Shown here one piece after another: positions 1 to 5,675 of a stretch of DNA of 12,165 nt. The notes beneath the pieces were generated by a model. It had not been told where the DNA came from. It worked only from the letters and a program-made list of their open reading frames with translations, and did no database searches. Numbering within the stretch: position 1 is the stretch's first letter; each line of letters opens with the position of its first letter. Source of the DNA: Euryarchaeota archaeon UBA175 (GTDB lineage Archaea; Thermoplasmatota; Poseidoniia; Poseidoniales; Thalassarchaeaceae); NCBI GenBank assembly GCA_002497895.1, contig DAFD01000073.1, positions 1 through 12,165 on the forward strand, written 5' to 3'. The position numbers were made by a program, and so were the translations under genes.

Positions 1-11
1 CCCGCTTCACC

Positions 12-839
12 ATGACGGACGGCGCGCTCCCCGCAGGGCTCTGGCTCATTGGCCTTGGTCCAGGTGACCTAGGGCTGATGACAGCCGATGCTATCGAGCA
101 CGCTCGCGCCTGTGAACACAGATTTCTAGAAGGCTACACAGCAACACTGCCAAGCGACCAAGAAAGTCGGCTTGAATCACTCATAGGACCATGGCAGCGA
201 GCCATGCGACCAGAGGTCGAAAAACCATCGGAAATCCTCGAATTAGCTCGAAACAGTCCCGTTGCTCTGCTAGTCGTCGGTGACCCCATGCAAGCCACAA
301 CTCACATCGATTTAGAAGCACATTGTGACGAGCAGTCAATCGAATTTTCCGTTATTCCAGGCCTCAGCGCGACATCCCTCGCAGTATCATTATCCGGCCT
401 GCAATCTTACCGCTTCGGCCGCCAAGTAACACTACCATTCGCTTACGGTGATTACCTGCCAACATCCCCTCTCGAACTGATCGATGCGAACTACCGCTCC
501 GACCTACACACCCTCGTTCTATTGGACCTCGACCCAACTGGAATGGGTGTCGAACAACCACAACCTATGCGCCCGGCCCAGGCAGTCGAACTTCTCCAAA
601 AAATGGCAGAGCGGCTGACCGAGCGAGAAGGTGACACTAGAGACAGTATGAGCACACCCATCGCGCAGTGGGATTCTATTCTTCTCAGCGACCTTGGAAC
701 GCCCGACCAGAGGGTGGTTTCGGGCAATCTTGAGGATATCGCAAAGGTCGATAGAGGGCGTATTCACTGTCTGATTTTACCCGCTGAATTCAGCGGCTTG
801 GAGCGCGAAGCCTACGAGCGCCGCAAGGGCCAACGATGA
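12..839 (+). CDS. dph5: Diphthine synthase (SAM-dependent, Dph5/DphB)
   Basis: This enzyme methylates the modified histidine of translation elongation factor 2 with S-adenosylmethionine during diphthamide synthesis, a cytosolic pathway found only in archaea and eukaryotes. The 275-aa length fits the family (about 260-290). Visible motifs are the N-terminal LIGLGPGD loop (residues 12-19), EGYT (40-43), VVGDPMQATTH (88-98), the GLQSYRFG segment (129-136) and LHTLVLLDL (165-173). The ATG at 12 gives a tail of about nine residues ahead of the first strand. No stop lies between base 1 and the ATG in this frame, so an earlier start outside the window is possible. Oddities: P116 and S261 sit where Dph5 proteins I recall carry histidines (VIH..S and PG.LH..E). 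The next gene follows after 24 bp, probably in the same operon. Family assignment is firm; catalytic competence is inferred. Confidence 0.93.
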   Translation: MTDGALPAGLWLIGLGPGDLGLMTADAIEHARACEHRFLEGYTATLPSDQESRLESLIGPWQRAMRPEVEKPSEILELARNSPVALLVVGDPMQATTHIDLEAHCDEQSIEFSVIPGLSATSLAVSLSGLQSYRFGRQVTLPFAYGDYLPTSPLELIDANYRSDLHTLVLLDLDPTGMGVEQPQPMRPAQAVELLQKMAERLTEREGDTRDSMSTPIAQWDSILLSDLGTPDQRVVSGNLEDIAKVDRGRIHCLILPAEFSGLEREAYERRKGQR

Positions 840-850
840 AGCGAGGAATC

Positions 851-856
851 AGGAGG
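851..856 (+). promoter_or_regulatory. Shine-Dalgarno site of the 864 gene
   Basis: AGGAGG, extended to AGGAGGCGA, ends 7 nt before the ATG at 864. It is one of the strongest ribosome-binding sites in the window. It fixes the start of the long orphan gene and suggests that gene is translated from a longer message, presumably shared with dph5. Confidence 0.75.
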
Positions 857-863
857 CGACAAT

Positions 864-2561
864 ATGGCAAAGCCCCCCGCTGAAGTTAGCTTTCCCGGCG
901 ATAAGAATCGCCGTAGGAAGGTTCGCGTGCGCGGAATCAAGAAGGCATCCAAGCAAATACAACAGCGGCTCGACCGCAATCTCGAAACTCTCCTTGAGAA
1001 TCCAGAAGCATTCCTTCCCGACATTGATTGCGAACTCGGAAAACCCCGTCGAGATATGCTCGCTGCTACCATCAAAAACATCGATGCAGTGTCGAAGAAA
1101 AGGCACGACCGGCGTTGGCTAACCAAGCGTATGACAAAGCGTCGTGGTGATGTGGTTTGTCGCGCATTGGCTGGAAGTTTGCTAGCTGCTGGTGAGGCAG
1201 ATACCTCGACCGTTTCTGTGTATAACAGCCCAATCTATGGTGCTTCGAGCTTCATTCGTCGAGGGAATGGGAAACAATCTCACATGGTTGGGATTCAGAA
1301 TTTTAACCACTCTCGGCTTCGGCTTTTGGTCTGGGACGACCACGCAAAAGCCGGCTGGTGGTTCTTCTCATGGGATGGTGGCTTCGTTTGCTCGGGACAA
1401 GAAGCTAAGGCACCTGCAGAATGGATTGATGATAGCCTGGATAGGTCGACGATCGATCTGTCAGGAGATGAAGTCCGATGGTCAAAAGGCTTGGAAAAAG
1501 AAATTGTCGAAAAAGGCGAATTCACAGAATCAGGATGGTTGAGATTAGAATTCGGTGAGGTCACAGTGGGACTTACGGGTGCTGCTCTTGCAAAAACTGG
1601 AAATGAGCCTTTTGTGCCCTCAATTGCTCTTGCGATGATGCCGCCGAAAATATCGGCGATCGCTGAGGCGGAATGGATGTGGCGACCGGCCGGATGGCCG
1701 GTTGAACGTGAGCTCCCTGAGGCAGGTCGCGAGCGCTTAGATGAGGTGCTGCTCGCTTGGATGAACCTCGCTTTGCCCGACGATAAACTCGCTCGATCGG
1801 CCCGGGATGCAATACTTGGAACGATTGAAGAGGGCTACATCGCGGGCAATCACTGGTTCGCCACGGACGCCCGCGATGACTTCCTCGCTTATCTGCAAGG
1901 AAGTGAGGAGGAGCGTGAGGCTCTGAACATCGTACTCGACTCGATGGAAGGTGGGGCGATGGTGCGTGCCGATGGCGTCGTGCTTGAGTCCGAGAACGAT
2001 GTGATTCGATTCGAAGATAGTGCATGTCATCCGGTACTCGTAGCGCTGTGGGAAGAGAATGGTTTGGATATCCTCGAATCGATGTTTGGCCTCGTCGGAG
2101 AAGAGGCCGAAGAATTGTATTCGAAACAAGCGCGCAGGAAACAGGGCTTCGGTGCTTTCCTGCGCGAACTCAAGGGATCCGTCTCATCAGCCAGAAGGCT
2201 GGAACGGTTGCCTTGGGAAGAAGGGGTATTACCCGGGCCTCTCGACTTTGCTGAGGCACTGATTCGCAAGGCTGCCGAGGACGGAATCGCTTCGACTGTG
2301 GCTATGTGTCGAAAGGCGAAGGGACTCGATTCGGCGATGGGGTGGGCTTGGTTGGTCGTTCACGAACGTACCGAATCAGACGCATGGAGATTCGATGAAT
2401 CAAGTCGCGACAAAGGTGGAGATTGGGTGCCAGCGATGACTGCGCTATGGGATGCTGCGGATTCCTTGCTCAACAAAGACATACTCGACGCGAAAGAGGA
2501 TTATGTCAATTCGATGAAGTGGCTGGCGGAAGTATCAGGAAGTAGTTTTACAGGTCAATAG
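864..2561 (+). CDS. Conserved-looking hypothetical protein, 565 aa, downstream of dph5
   Basis: I do not recognise a family. The frame is open for 1.7 kb behind a strong ribosome-binding site, so the gene is real. The N-terminus (residues 13-36) is strongly basic, with runs of Lys and Arg, and could contact nucleic acid or ribosomes. A tryptophan-rich, beta-looking stretch follows around residues 155-180 (LLVWDDHAKAGWWFFSWDGG). The middle and C-terminal parts look helical and acidic, with many Glu, Asp and Trp residues. I see no signal peptide, no membrane segment and no Walker, HTH or CxxC motif. It starts 24 bp after dph5 and is probably cotranscribed, so a link to translation or EF2 is conceivable, but that is context only. 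It ends at TAG, 35 bp before a tiny cysteine-rich gene that has its own promoter. Confidence 0.8.
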   Translation: MAKPPAEVSFPGDKNRRRKVRVRGIKKASKQIQQRLDRNLETLLENPEAFLPDIDCELGKPRRDMLAATIKNIDAVSKKRHDRRWLTKRMTKRRGDVVCRALAGSLLAAGEADTSTVSVYNSPIYGASSFIRRGNGKQSHMVGIQNFNHSRLRLLVWDDHAKAGWWFFSWDGGFVCSGQEAKAPAEWIDDSLDRSTIDLSGDEVRWSKGLEKEIVEKGEFTESGWLRLEFGEVTVGLTGAALAKTGNEPFVPSIALAMMPPKISAIAEAEWMWRPAGWPVERELPEAGRERLDEVLLAWMNLALPDDKLARSARDAILGTIEEGYIAGNHWFATDARDDFLAYLQGSEEEREALNIVLDSMEGGAMVRADGVVLESENDVIRFEDSACHPVLVALWEENGLDILESMFGLVGEEAEELYSKQARRKQGFGAFLRELKGSVSSARRLERLPWEEGVLPGPLDFAEALIRKAAEDGIASTVAMCRKAKGLDSAMGWAWLVVHERTESDAWRFDESSRDKGGDWVPAMTALWDAADSLLNKDILDAKEDYVNSMKWLAEVSGSSFTGQ

Positions 2562-2566
2562 GATTG

Positions 2567-2575
2567 TTAAAATAG
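2567..2575 (+). promoter_or_regulatory. TATA-like box for the 2597 mini-gene
   Basis: TTAAAATAG is centred about 26 nt ahead of the ATG at 2597. That is the spacing expected between an archaeal TATA box and the first base of a leaderless transcript. There is no Shine-Dalgarno sequence before this ATG, which agrees with leaderless expression. It also indicates that the tiny gene is not simply a tail of the preceding operon. Confidence 0.5.
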
Positions 2576-2596
2576 AACATTGATATCACAGAAAAC

Positions 2597-2767
2597 ATGG
2601 CCGGAAGATGTCATATTTGTGATGAAAGCCCCGACGACCAAGGACATCATGGAAGGCATTTTCTCAGATGTCTGACACTCGGATATGGGTGTCCTGATGA
2701 CCACTATCGTTGTCCACGAGGTTGTGGAGAATGGGTGTGTGAATCAACTGAGAACAGTTGCTGTTGA
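2597..2767 (+). CDS. Tiny cysteine-rich, probably zinc-binding protein (56 aa)
   Basis: A 56-residue protein with nine cysteines (C5, C8, C25, C32, C39, C43, C48, C55, C56) and five histidines. It opens MAGRCHIC, giving a CxxC knuckle, and carries a second cluster (YRC..GC, then GEWVC, residues 37-48). This density of paired cysteines points to one or two structural zinc sites. A leaderless-type promoter lies directly upstream. The DNA and protein starts closely match the second mini-gene at 3120: both begin ATGGYCGGAA, both give M-[AV]-G-[RK]-C-x-x-C, and both have W-x-C five residues after a cysteine. That supports a paralogous pair and shows both are coding. The 3' end overlaps the convergent DUF2061 gene by 24 bp. 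No family recognised; nucleic-acid or protein binding is only a guess. Confidence 0.65.
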   Translation: MAGRCHICDESPDDQGHHGRHFLRCLTLGYGCPDDHYRCPRGCGEWVCESTENSCC

Positions 2768-3013
2768 TTCTGTTGTCTCAAGAGGAACATCTTCCAATCC
2801 CCAATCTGACCAACTCCATGCTCTTTCATGGAAGTAATACAGAAACATCTTTGTGAATAATTCAGTTGCTCCTATAGCAGCTCCAGCGGCCAAATTTCCG
2901 GTTATCACAAAAGCGATCAATATTGTATCCAATGTGCCAATAGTTCTCCATGTGAGAGTCTTGAGCAAACTTCTCTTTCGATTTGCGTGCCCTGTACCTG
3001 GTATGTGAGTCAT
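2744..3013 (-). CDS. DUF2061 small membrane protein
   Basis: The sequence RKRSLLKTLTWRTIGTLDT, followed by a hydrophobic helix (about ILIAFVITGNLAAGAAIGA), then TELFTKMFLYYFHERAW, matches the DUF2061 family of small predicted membrane proteins in archaea and bacteria. Length from the ATG at 3013 is 89 aa, usual for the family, with two short hydrophobic segments. An in-frame TTG at 3055 would add 14 residues including a CSEC motif, but TTG is a weak start and the family core does not need the extension. The function of the family is unknown to me. It lies between two tiny cysteine-rich genes on the other strand, overlapping the end of one and diverging from the other. The C-terminal tail (about 18 residues) is polar and rich in Thr and Glu. 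Confidence 0.82.
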   Translation of the reverse strand: MTHIPGTGHANRKRSLLKTLTWRTIGTLDTILIAFVITGNLAAGAAIGATELFTKMFLYYFHERAWSWSDWGLEDVPLETTESTATVLS

Positions 3014-3089
3014 GAGGCATTCTGAACAGAGTTCTTTGTTAATCCCTCCCCACAATATGTCTGAAAAGGCGGTTTAAAGGTCAAAAATG

Positions 3090-3095
3090 TTTAAG
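3090..3095 (+). promoter_or_regulatory. Possible TATA-like element for the 3120 mini-gene
   Basis: TTTAAG, in an AT-rich tract, is centred about 27 nt before the ATG at 3120, the leaderless spacing also seen for the sister gene at 2597. This and the shared M-x-G-x-C start favour 3120 over the in-frame ATG at 3087. The surrounding DNA is AT-rich, so the match is weak on its own. Confidence 0.35.
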
Positions 3096-3119
3096 AAATT
3101 TGTTAATTTCATAAAAATC

Positions 3120-3242
3120 ATGGTCGGAAAGTGTTCGGTTTGTCATTGCCTGAAGACAGAATGCTCTGGGAATATCTGGCAGTGTGAAATTTGTCACGAT
3201 TGGTTGTGTCCAACAATGGGTATTGGTCATAATTGTGACTAA
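3120..3242 (+). CDS. Tiny cysteine-rich, probably zinc-binding protein (40 aa), paralogue of the 2597 gene
   Basis: A 40-residue protein with eight cysteines (C5, C8, C10, C15, C22, C25, C30, C39) and three histidines. It starts MVGKCSVC, parallel to MAGRCHIC of the gene at 2597. The second cluster WQCEIC-HDWLC (residues 20-30) matches the sister's YRC..GC-GEWVC, with Trp three and Cys five residues after the anchoring Cys in both. An in-frame ATG at 3087 would add 11 residues (MFKKFVNFIKI) that look like an amphipathic or weakly hydrophobic tail. I prefer 3120 because of the paralogue alignment and promoter spacing. Its TAA (3240-3242) overlaps the TAG (3239-3241) of the convergent exporter gene. 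Likely a mini zinc-ribbon; role unknown. Confidence 0.6.
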   Translation: MVGKCSVCHCLKTECSGNIWQCEICHDWLCPTMGIGHNCD

Positions 3243-3838
3243 TGTGGTAAGGCGACCCAAATCGCGACTAGAATAAGAGAAAATCCTAGTGCTCCGTTCA
3301 GGATTCTAGCCTTTTCTGGAGTCGAGAATATTTTACTGAGACCCATACCAAATGCTGCCCAAGTGAGGACAGCTGGGTAACCAAAGATGCCGTTCACCGC
3401 AACGAGGATTACTTTGCCTCCAAAGCCAGTTCCGAAAAGCGTGCTCCAAGAGGCCATGATAACAAGAAAGTGGATCCAGGCCTTACCATTGACAACTTGT
3501 AGAGTCAGGCCTGTGAGGAAGCCGAGGCGTTCGGTATCCTCGGCGTCAACCGATTCGGGCTTCGATGTAGCTACCTTCCAACCAAGGTAAGCAATGTAGG
3601 CCGCGCCGATGTAAGTCAAGCCGAGGAATAACGCCTCATTTTCTTCGATGAAGACTGTGCCTACGCCGACCGCGACTCCCAAGAGGGACCAACCGGCGAA
3701 CATCCCAAGGGAAAGGGGAATTGTTGCGCGGAAGCCATGCTGAGAACCGTGAGCCGCACAGAGGAGGTTGTTAGGTCCGGGTGTGAAGCACATTGGCAAA
3801 ATGAAGACTAGCAAAGCAACGAAATCTGCTTCGTTCAA
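3239..3838 (-). CDS. LysE/RhtB-family amino-acid exporter
   Basis: This is an integral membrane protein of 199 aa, the usual size for RhtB exporters, with about six hydrophobic segments. The family signature FTPGPNN sits at residues 18-24 at the end of the first helix. The second conserved patch, normally NPKA in the family, is NGKAW here (117-121). RhtB members export amino acids such as homoserine, threonine, cysteine or lysine with proton exchange. The start is a TTG at 3838, supported by a perfect GAGGTGA ribosome-binding site (3843-3849) four bases upstream. The gene follows the PLP enzyme after only 13 bp, so the two should form one operon and the exporter probably handles its substrate or product (cysteine, homocysteine, homoserine or similar). 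The exact substrate cannot be read from sequence. Confidence 0.88.
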   Translation of the reverse strand: MNEADFVALLVFILPMCFTPGPNNLLCAAHGSQHGFRATIPLSLGMFAGWSLLGVAVGVGTVFIEENEALFLGLTYIGAAYIAYLGWKVATSKPESVDAEDTERLGFLTGLTLQVVNGKAWIHFLVIMASWSTLFGTGFGGKVILVAVNGIFGYPAVLTWAAFGMGLSKIFSTPEKARILNGALGFSLILVAIWVALPH

Positions 3839-3842
3839 ACGC

Positions 3843-3849
3843 TCACCTC
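3843..3849 (-). promoter_or_regulatory. Shine-Dalgarno site deciding the TTG start of the exporter
   Basis: On the minus strand GAGGTGA matches the anti-Shine-Dalgarno end of 16S rRNA over seven bases and lies four bases from the TTG at 3838. The GTG inside it is out of frame. The site fills most of the 13-bp gap to the preceding stop codon, showing translational coupling within the operon. Confidence 0.7.
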
Positions 3850-3851
3850 GA

Positions 3852-5054
3852 TTATGCGAGGGTTGCTAGATGTGCTTCTGTCTGAGCCAGAGCTGTAGCG
3901 ATATCATTCCAAAGGTCTTCAACGCTCTCAATACCAACACTCATACGAACGAATCCAGGAATGACTCCTGCTTCGTTGCGCACTTCTTCAGGAACGAACA
4001 TATGGCTGGAGTTGAATGGGCACTCTACCAAACTCTCTACCCCTCCAAGGCTGGTTGCTTCGAAAATTATGTCGAGATTCCTCATGAAACTCAAAGCCGC
4101 TTCGTCGCCGCCCTTGACGACGAATCCCATCATGCCGGTTCCGTGTGGAATGATGCGCTGAGCAACCTCGTAATCTGGGCTTGATGGAAGACTTGGATGA
4201 TTGACATAATCAATCATGTCGTGAGCTTCTAGACGGAGCGCGAGTTCTGCTGCATTCGCTGTATGAATCGGCATGCGCGCGTGGAGAGTTCGCATGCCGC
4301 GCTCGAGCATGTAGCACATGTGTGGGTCTGCTGCGCCACCAAAGTGAACCTTCTTTGGGAATATTTCCGCAACGAGGTCCTTGCGACCGACGACGAGTCC
4401 GGCAATGAGGTCTGAGTGTCCACCGAGGTACTTTGTGCCTGAATGAATCACCAGATCAAAGCCGTAATCGATTGGATTACAGGCGTATGGTGAAGCGAAT
4501 GTATTGTCGACAATTGCGATTAGTCCGTGCTTTTTGGCGATAGCAGCCATCGCTTCGAGATCGCAGACCTTGATTACCGGGTTCGTGATTGTCTCTACAT
4601 AGAGGATCTTGGTATTCTCTTGGATGGCAGCCTCGTAAGATGATGGATCTCGCATATCGGCCATCGTTACTTCGATGCCGAAGCGCGGAAGATCTTCTGT
4701 CATGAGGCCGTAAGTTCCGCCGTAGCAATCTGCACTGGCGACCATGTGGTCGCCACTTGATAGAAGACCCATGAGAGTGGTCGAAATGGCTGCCATTCCG
4801 CTAGCGAATGTCTCGCCGTCCTCTGCTCCTTCGAGCTGGGCGAGCTTCATCGCCACGCCTTCTGAGTTGATGCTCGAAAGACGCGAGTAGAGGGCTGTGT
4901 GCTGGGCGCCGGCAGCCCAGCCAGCATAGGCTTCATCGGTAAGTTGGTAGGTAGATGAAAGGAAGATAGGAGTGACTGCTGCTCCTTCGACATTCTGTGT
5001 TCCTGACCAAACCGCGCGGGTTGCGAATTCCTTGTCGGAATGTTTCTCGTTCAT
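3852..5054 (-). CDS. Cystathionine gamma-synthase/gamma-lyase family PLP enzyme
   Basis: A 400-aa member of the Cys/Met metabolism PLP family, full length. The PLP lysine is K208 in HSGTKYLGGHSD; D183 in VDNTFASP binds the pyridine nitrogen; Y56 and R58 in YSR reach the phosphate from the neighbouring subunit; Y111 in CYGGTYG stacks on the ring; R370 in FVRMSVG holds the substrate carboxylate. The YGGTY motif has Gly where methionine gamma-lyases carry their special Cys, so that activity is less likely. SLGGVES (335-341) keeps the Glu-Ser seen in cystathionine gamma-lyases. It probably acts in trans-sulfuration (cystathionine synthesis or cleavage); family members are often promiscuous, so lyase versus synthase is open. 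The operon with an exporter and the divergent Lrp regulator suggest amino-acid-responsive control. Confidence 0.93.
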   Translation of the reverse strand: MNEKHSDKEFATRAVWSGTQNVEGAAVTPIFLSSTYQLTDEAYAGWAAGAQHTALYSRLSSINSEGVAMKLAQLEGAEDGETFASGMAAISTTLMGLLSSGDHMVASADCYGGTYGLMTEDLPRFGIEVTMADMRDPSSYEAAIQENTKILYVETITNPVIKVCDLEAMAAIAKKHGLIAIVDNTFASPYACNPIDYGFDLVIHSGTKYLGGHSDLIAGLVVGRKDLVAEIFPKKVHFGGAADPHMCYMLERGMRTLHARMPIHTANAAELALRLEAHDMIDYVNHPSLPSSPDYEVAQRIIPHGTGMMGFVVKGGDEAALSFMRNLDIIFEATSLGGVESLVECPFNSSHMFVPEEVRNEAGVIPGFVRMSVGIESVEDLWNDIATALAQTEAHLATLA

Positions 5055-5056
5055 GA

Positions 5057-5073
5057 CCCCCCGAAGAGGGGGG
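5057..5073 (-). promoter_or_regulatory. G/C hairpin just upstream of the PLP-enzyme start codon
   Basis: Six C, five bases and six G form a perfect 6-bp all-GC inverted repeat whose edge is 2 nt from the start codon at 5054. In the mRNA this would be CCCCCC-TCTTC-GGGGGG, so the only G-rich stretch available for ribosome binding would be locked in the stem. It lies inside the predicted 5' leader of about 35 nt. It may modulate translation initiation or be a protein-binding site; I see no full riboswitch. Confidence 0.5.
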
Positions 5074-5107
5074 TGGAAATCAACTGAACGCCGAACTTAT
5101 GTGTAAA

Positions 5108-5125
5108 TCGTCGATAAATTGACGA
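5108..5125. promoter_or_regulatory. Imperfect palindrome enclosing the PLP-operon TATA box (candidate Lrp operator)
   Basis: TCGTC (5108-5112) and GACGA (5121-5125) form an inverted repeat around an AT-rich core. On the minus strand the core reads AATTTATCG (5112-5120), a TATA-like element about 62 nt ahead of the PLP-enzyme start, predicting a leader of roughly 35 nt. A regulator bound here would cover the promoter and block it. The CGTC/GACG half-sites recur in the neighbouring palindrome, suggesting one binding protein, most simply the adjacent Lrp-family product. Confidence 0.5.
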
Positions 5126-5137
5126 GGTTTTCTTGAT

Positions 5138-5158
5138 ATTCCGACGTTTCGTCGGTAT
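5138..5158. promoter_or_regulatory. CCGACG-TTT-CGTCGG palindrome (candidate Lrp operator)
   Basis: A perfect 6-bp inverted repeat with 3-bp spacer (5141-5155) sits in the middle of the divergent spacer, extended by matching AT pairs at each edge (5138-5139 with 5157-5158). Lrp/AsnC proteins are dimers or octamers that bind such short interrupted palindromes in several copies on one DNA face. A third CCGACG half-site follows at 5172-5177, 31 bp (about three turns) after the first. Confidence 0.55.
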
Positions 5159-5160
5159 TG

Positions 5161-5169
5161 TTGAAATAG
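5161..5169 (+). promoter_or_regulatory. TATA-like box of the Lrp-family gene
   Basis: TTGAAATAG is centred about 27 nt before the ATG at 5192, consistent with a leaderless transcript. It is flanked by the CGTCGG half-site on the left (ending 5155) and CCGACG (5172-5177) on the right, so the regulator could repress its own gene. Confidence 0.4.
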
Positions 5170-5191
5170 GGCCGACGTAACAAAAGAAGAC

Positions 5192-5668
5192 ATGGCGATG
5201 GACGAATTGGACGAGAAGGATGGTCGAATAATGGATATCCTGAGGGGAGATTCCCGAAGAAGTACTCAATCGATAGCAACCGAACTGGACATACCTCGTG
5301 TCACCGTTTACGACAGGATTCGGCGAATGCAAGAGAAGGGACTGATTCGAAGATTTACTGTCGAGATGGGAGCCGATGAAATGGGTTGGCAATTGAATGC
5401 GTTCATTCTAGCGAATTGGCACGGAGATAGGGGGTTGACTGATCGGCGCGAAGTCGCGAATGAGATTTGTGAACACGAATTCGTGAAGAGTTGTCATATC
5501 GTTACAGGACAATGGGATTTCGTTATCGAGGTCGTTGCTCGAGATATGGAGGATCTAGGAGATTCTATTCTCGACCGATTGTCCTCTATCGAAGGTATGG
5601 GGCATACTCAGACGATGGTTTCGTTCTATGACTTCGAAGGGCCGGCGAGTTGGTTGGCTAGCTGGTGA
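5192..5668 (+). CDS. Lrp/AsnC-family transcriptional regulator
   Basis: 158 aa, the normal size for the family. The N-terminus (about 3-60) is the winged helix-turn-helix: LDEKDGRIMDIL, then STQSIATELDIPRVTVYDRIRRMQEKGLIRRF, with recognition helix at about 35-46. A linker leads to the RAM effector and oligomerisation domain (about 66-147), including TGQWDFVIEV (105-114), the usual G-x-x-D turn lining the ligand site. These proteins bind amino acids and regulate nearby genes. It is divergent from the PLP-enzyme/exporter operon, with repeated CGTC/GACG half-sites between them, so I infer it controls that operon and itself in response to a sulfur amino acid or a precursor. ATG at 5192 and the in-frame ATG at 5198 are both possible; promoter spacing favours 5192. 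It ends 7 bp from the convergent cutA. Confidence 0.93.
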   Translation: MAMDELDEKDGRIMDILRGDSRRSTQSIATELDIPRVTVYDRIRRMQEKGLIRRFTVEMGADEMGWQLNAFILANWHGDRGLTDRREVANEICEHEFVKSCHIVTGQWDFVIEVVARDMEDLGDSILDRLSSIEGMGHTQTMVSFYDFEGPASWLASW

Positions 5669-5675
5669 GACCCGC

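Noticed and set aside
1573..2129. Long minus-strand frames opposite the 565-aa gene
   Set aside because: They are antisense shadows; Arg/Pro/His-rich translations with no start signals.
3087..3119. Earlier ATG for the 40-aa cysteine-rich gene
   Set aside because: It would place the TATA-like sequence inside the coding region and breaks the alignment of starts with the sister gene, though it cannot be fully excluded.
2562..3242. Mobile element or genomic island
   Set aside because: The stretch looks AT-richer, but no transposase, integrase, tRNA target or flanking repeats are visible.
3852..5054. Methionine gamma-lyase identity for the PLP enzyme
   Set aside because: The position that is Cys in methionine gamma-lyases is Gly in YGGTY, as in cystathionine synthases and lyases.
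5051..5392. 113-codon minus-strand frame across the regulator spacer
   Set aside because: It covers the promoter palindromes and the antisense of the Lrp gene, and its composition is not protein-like.
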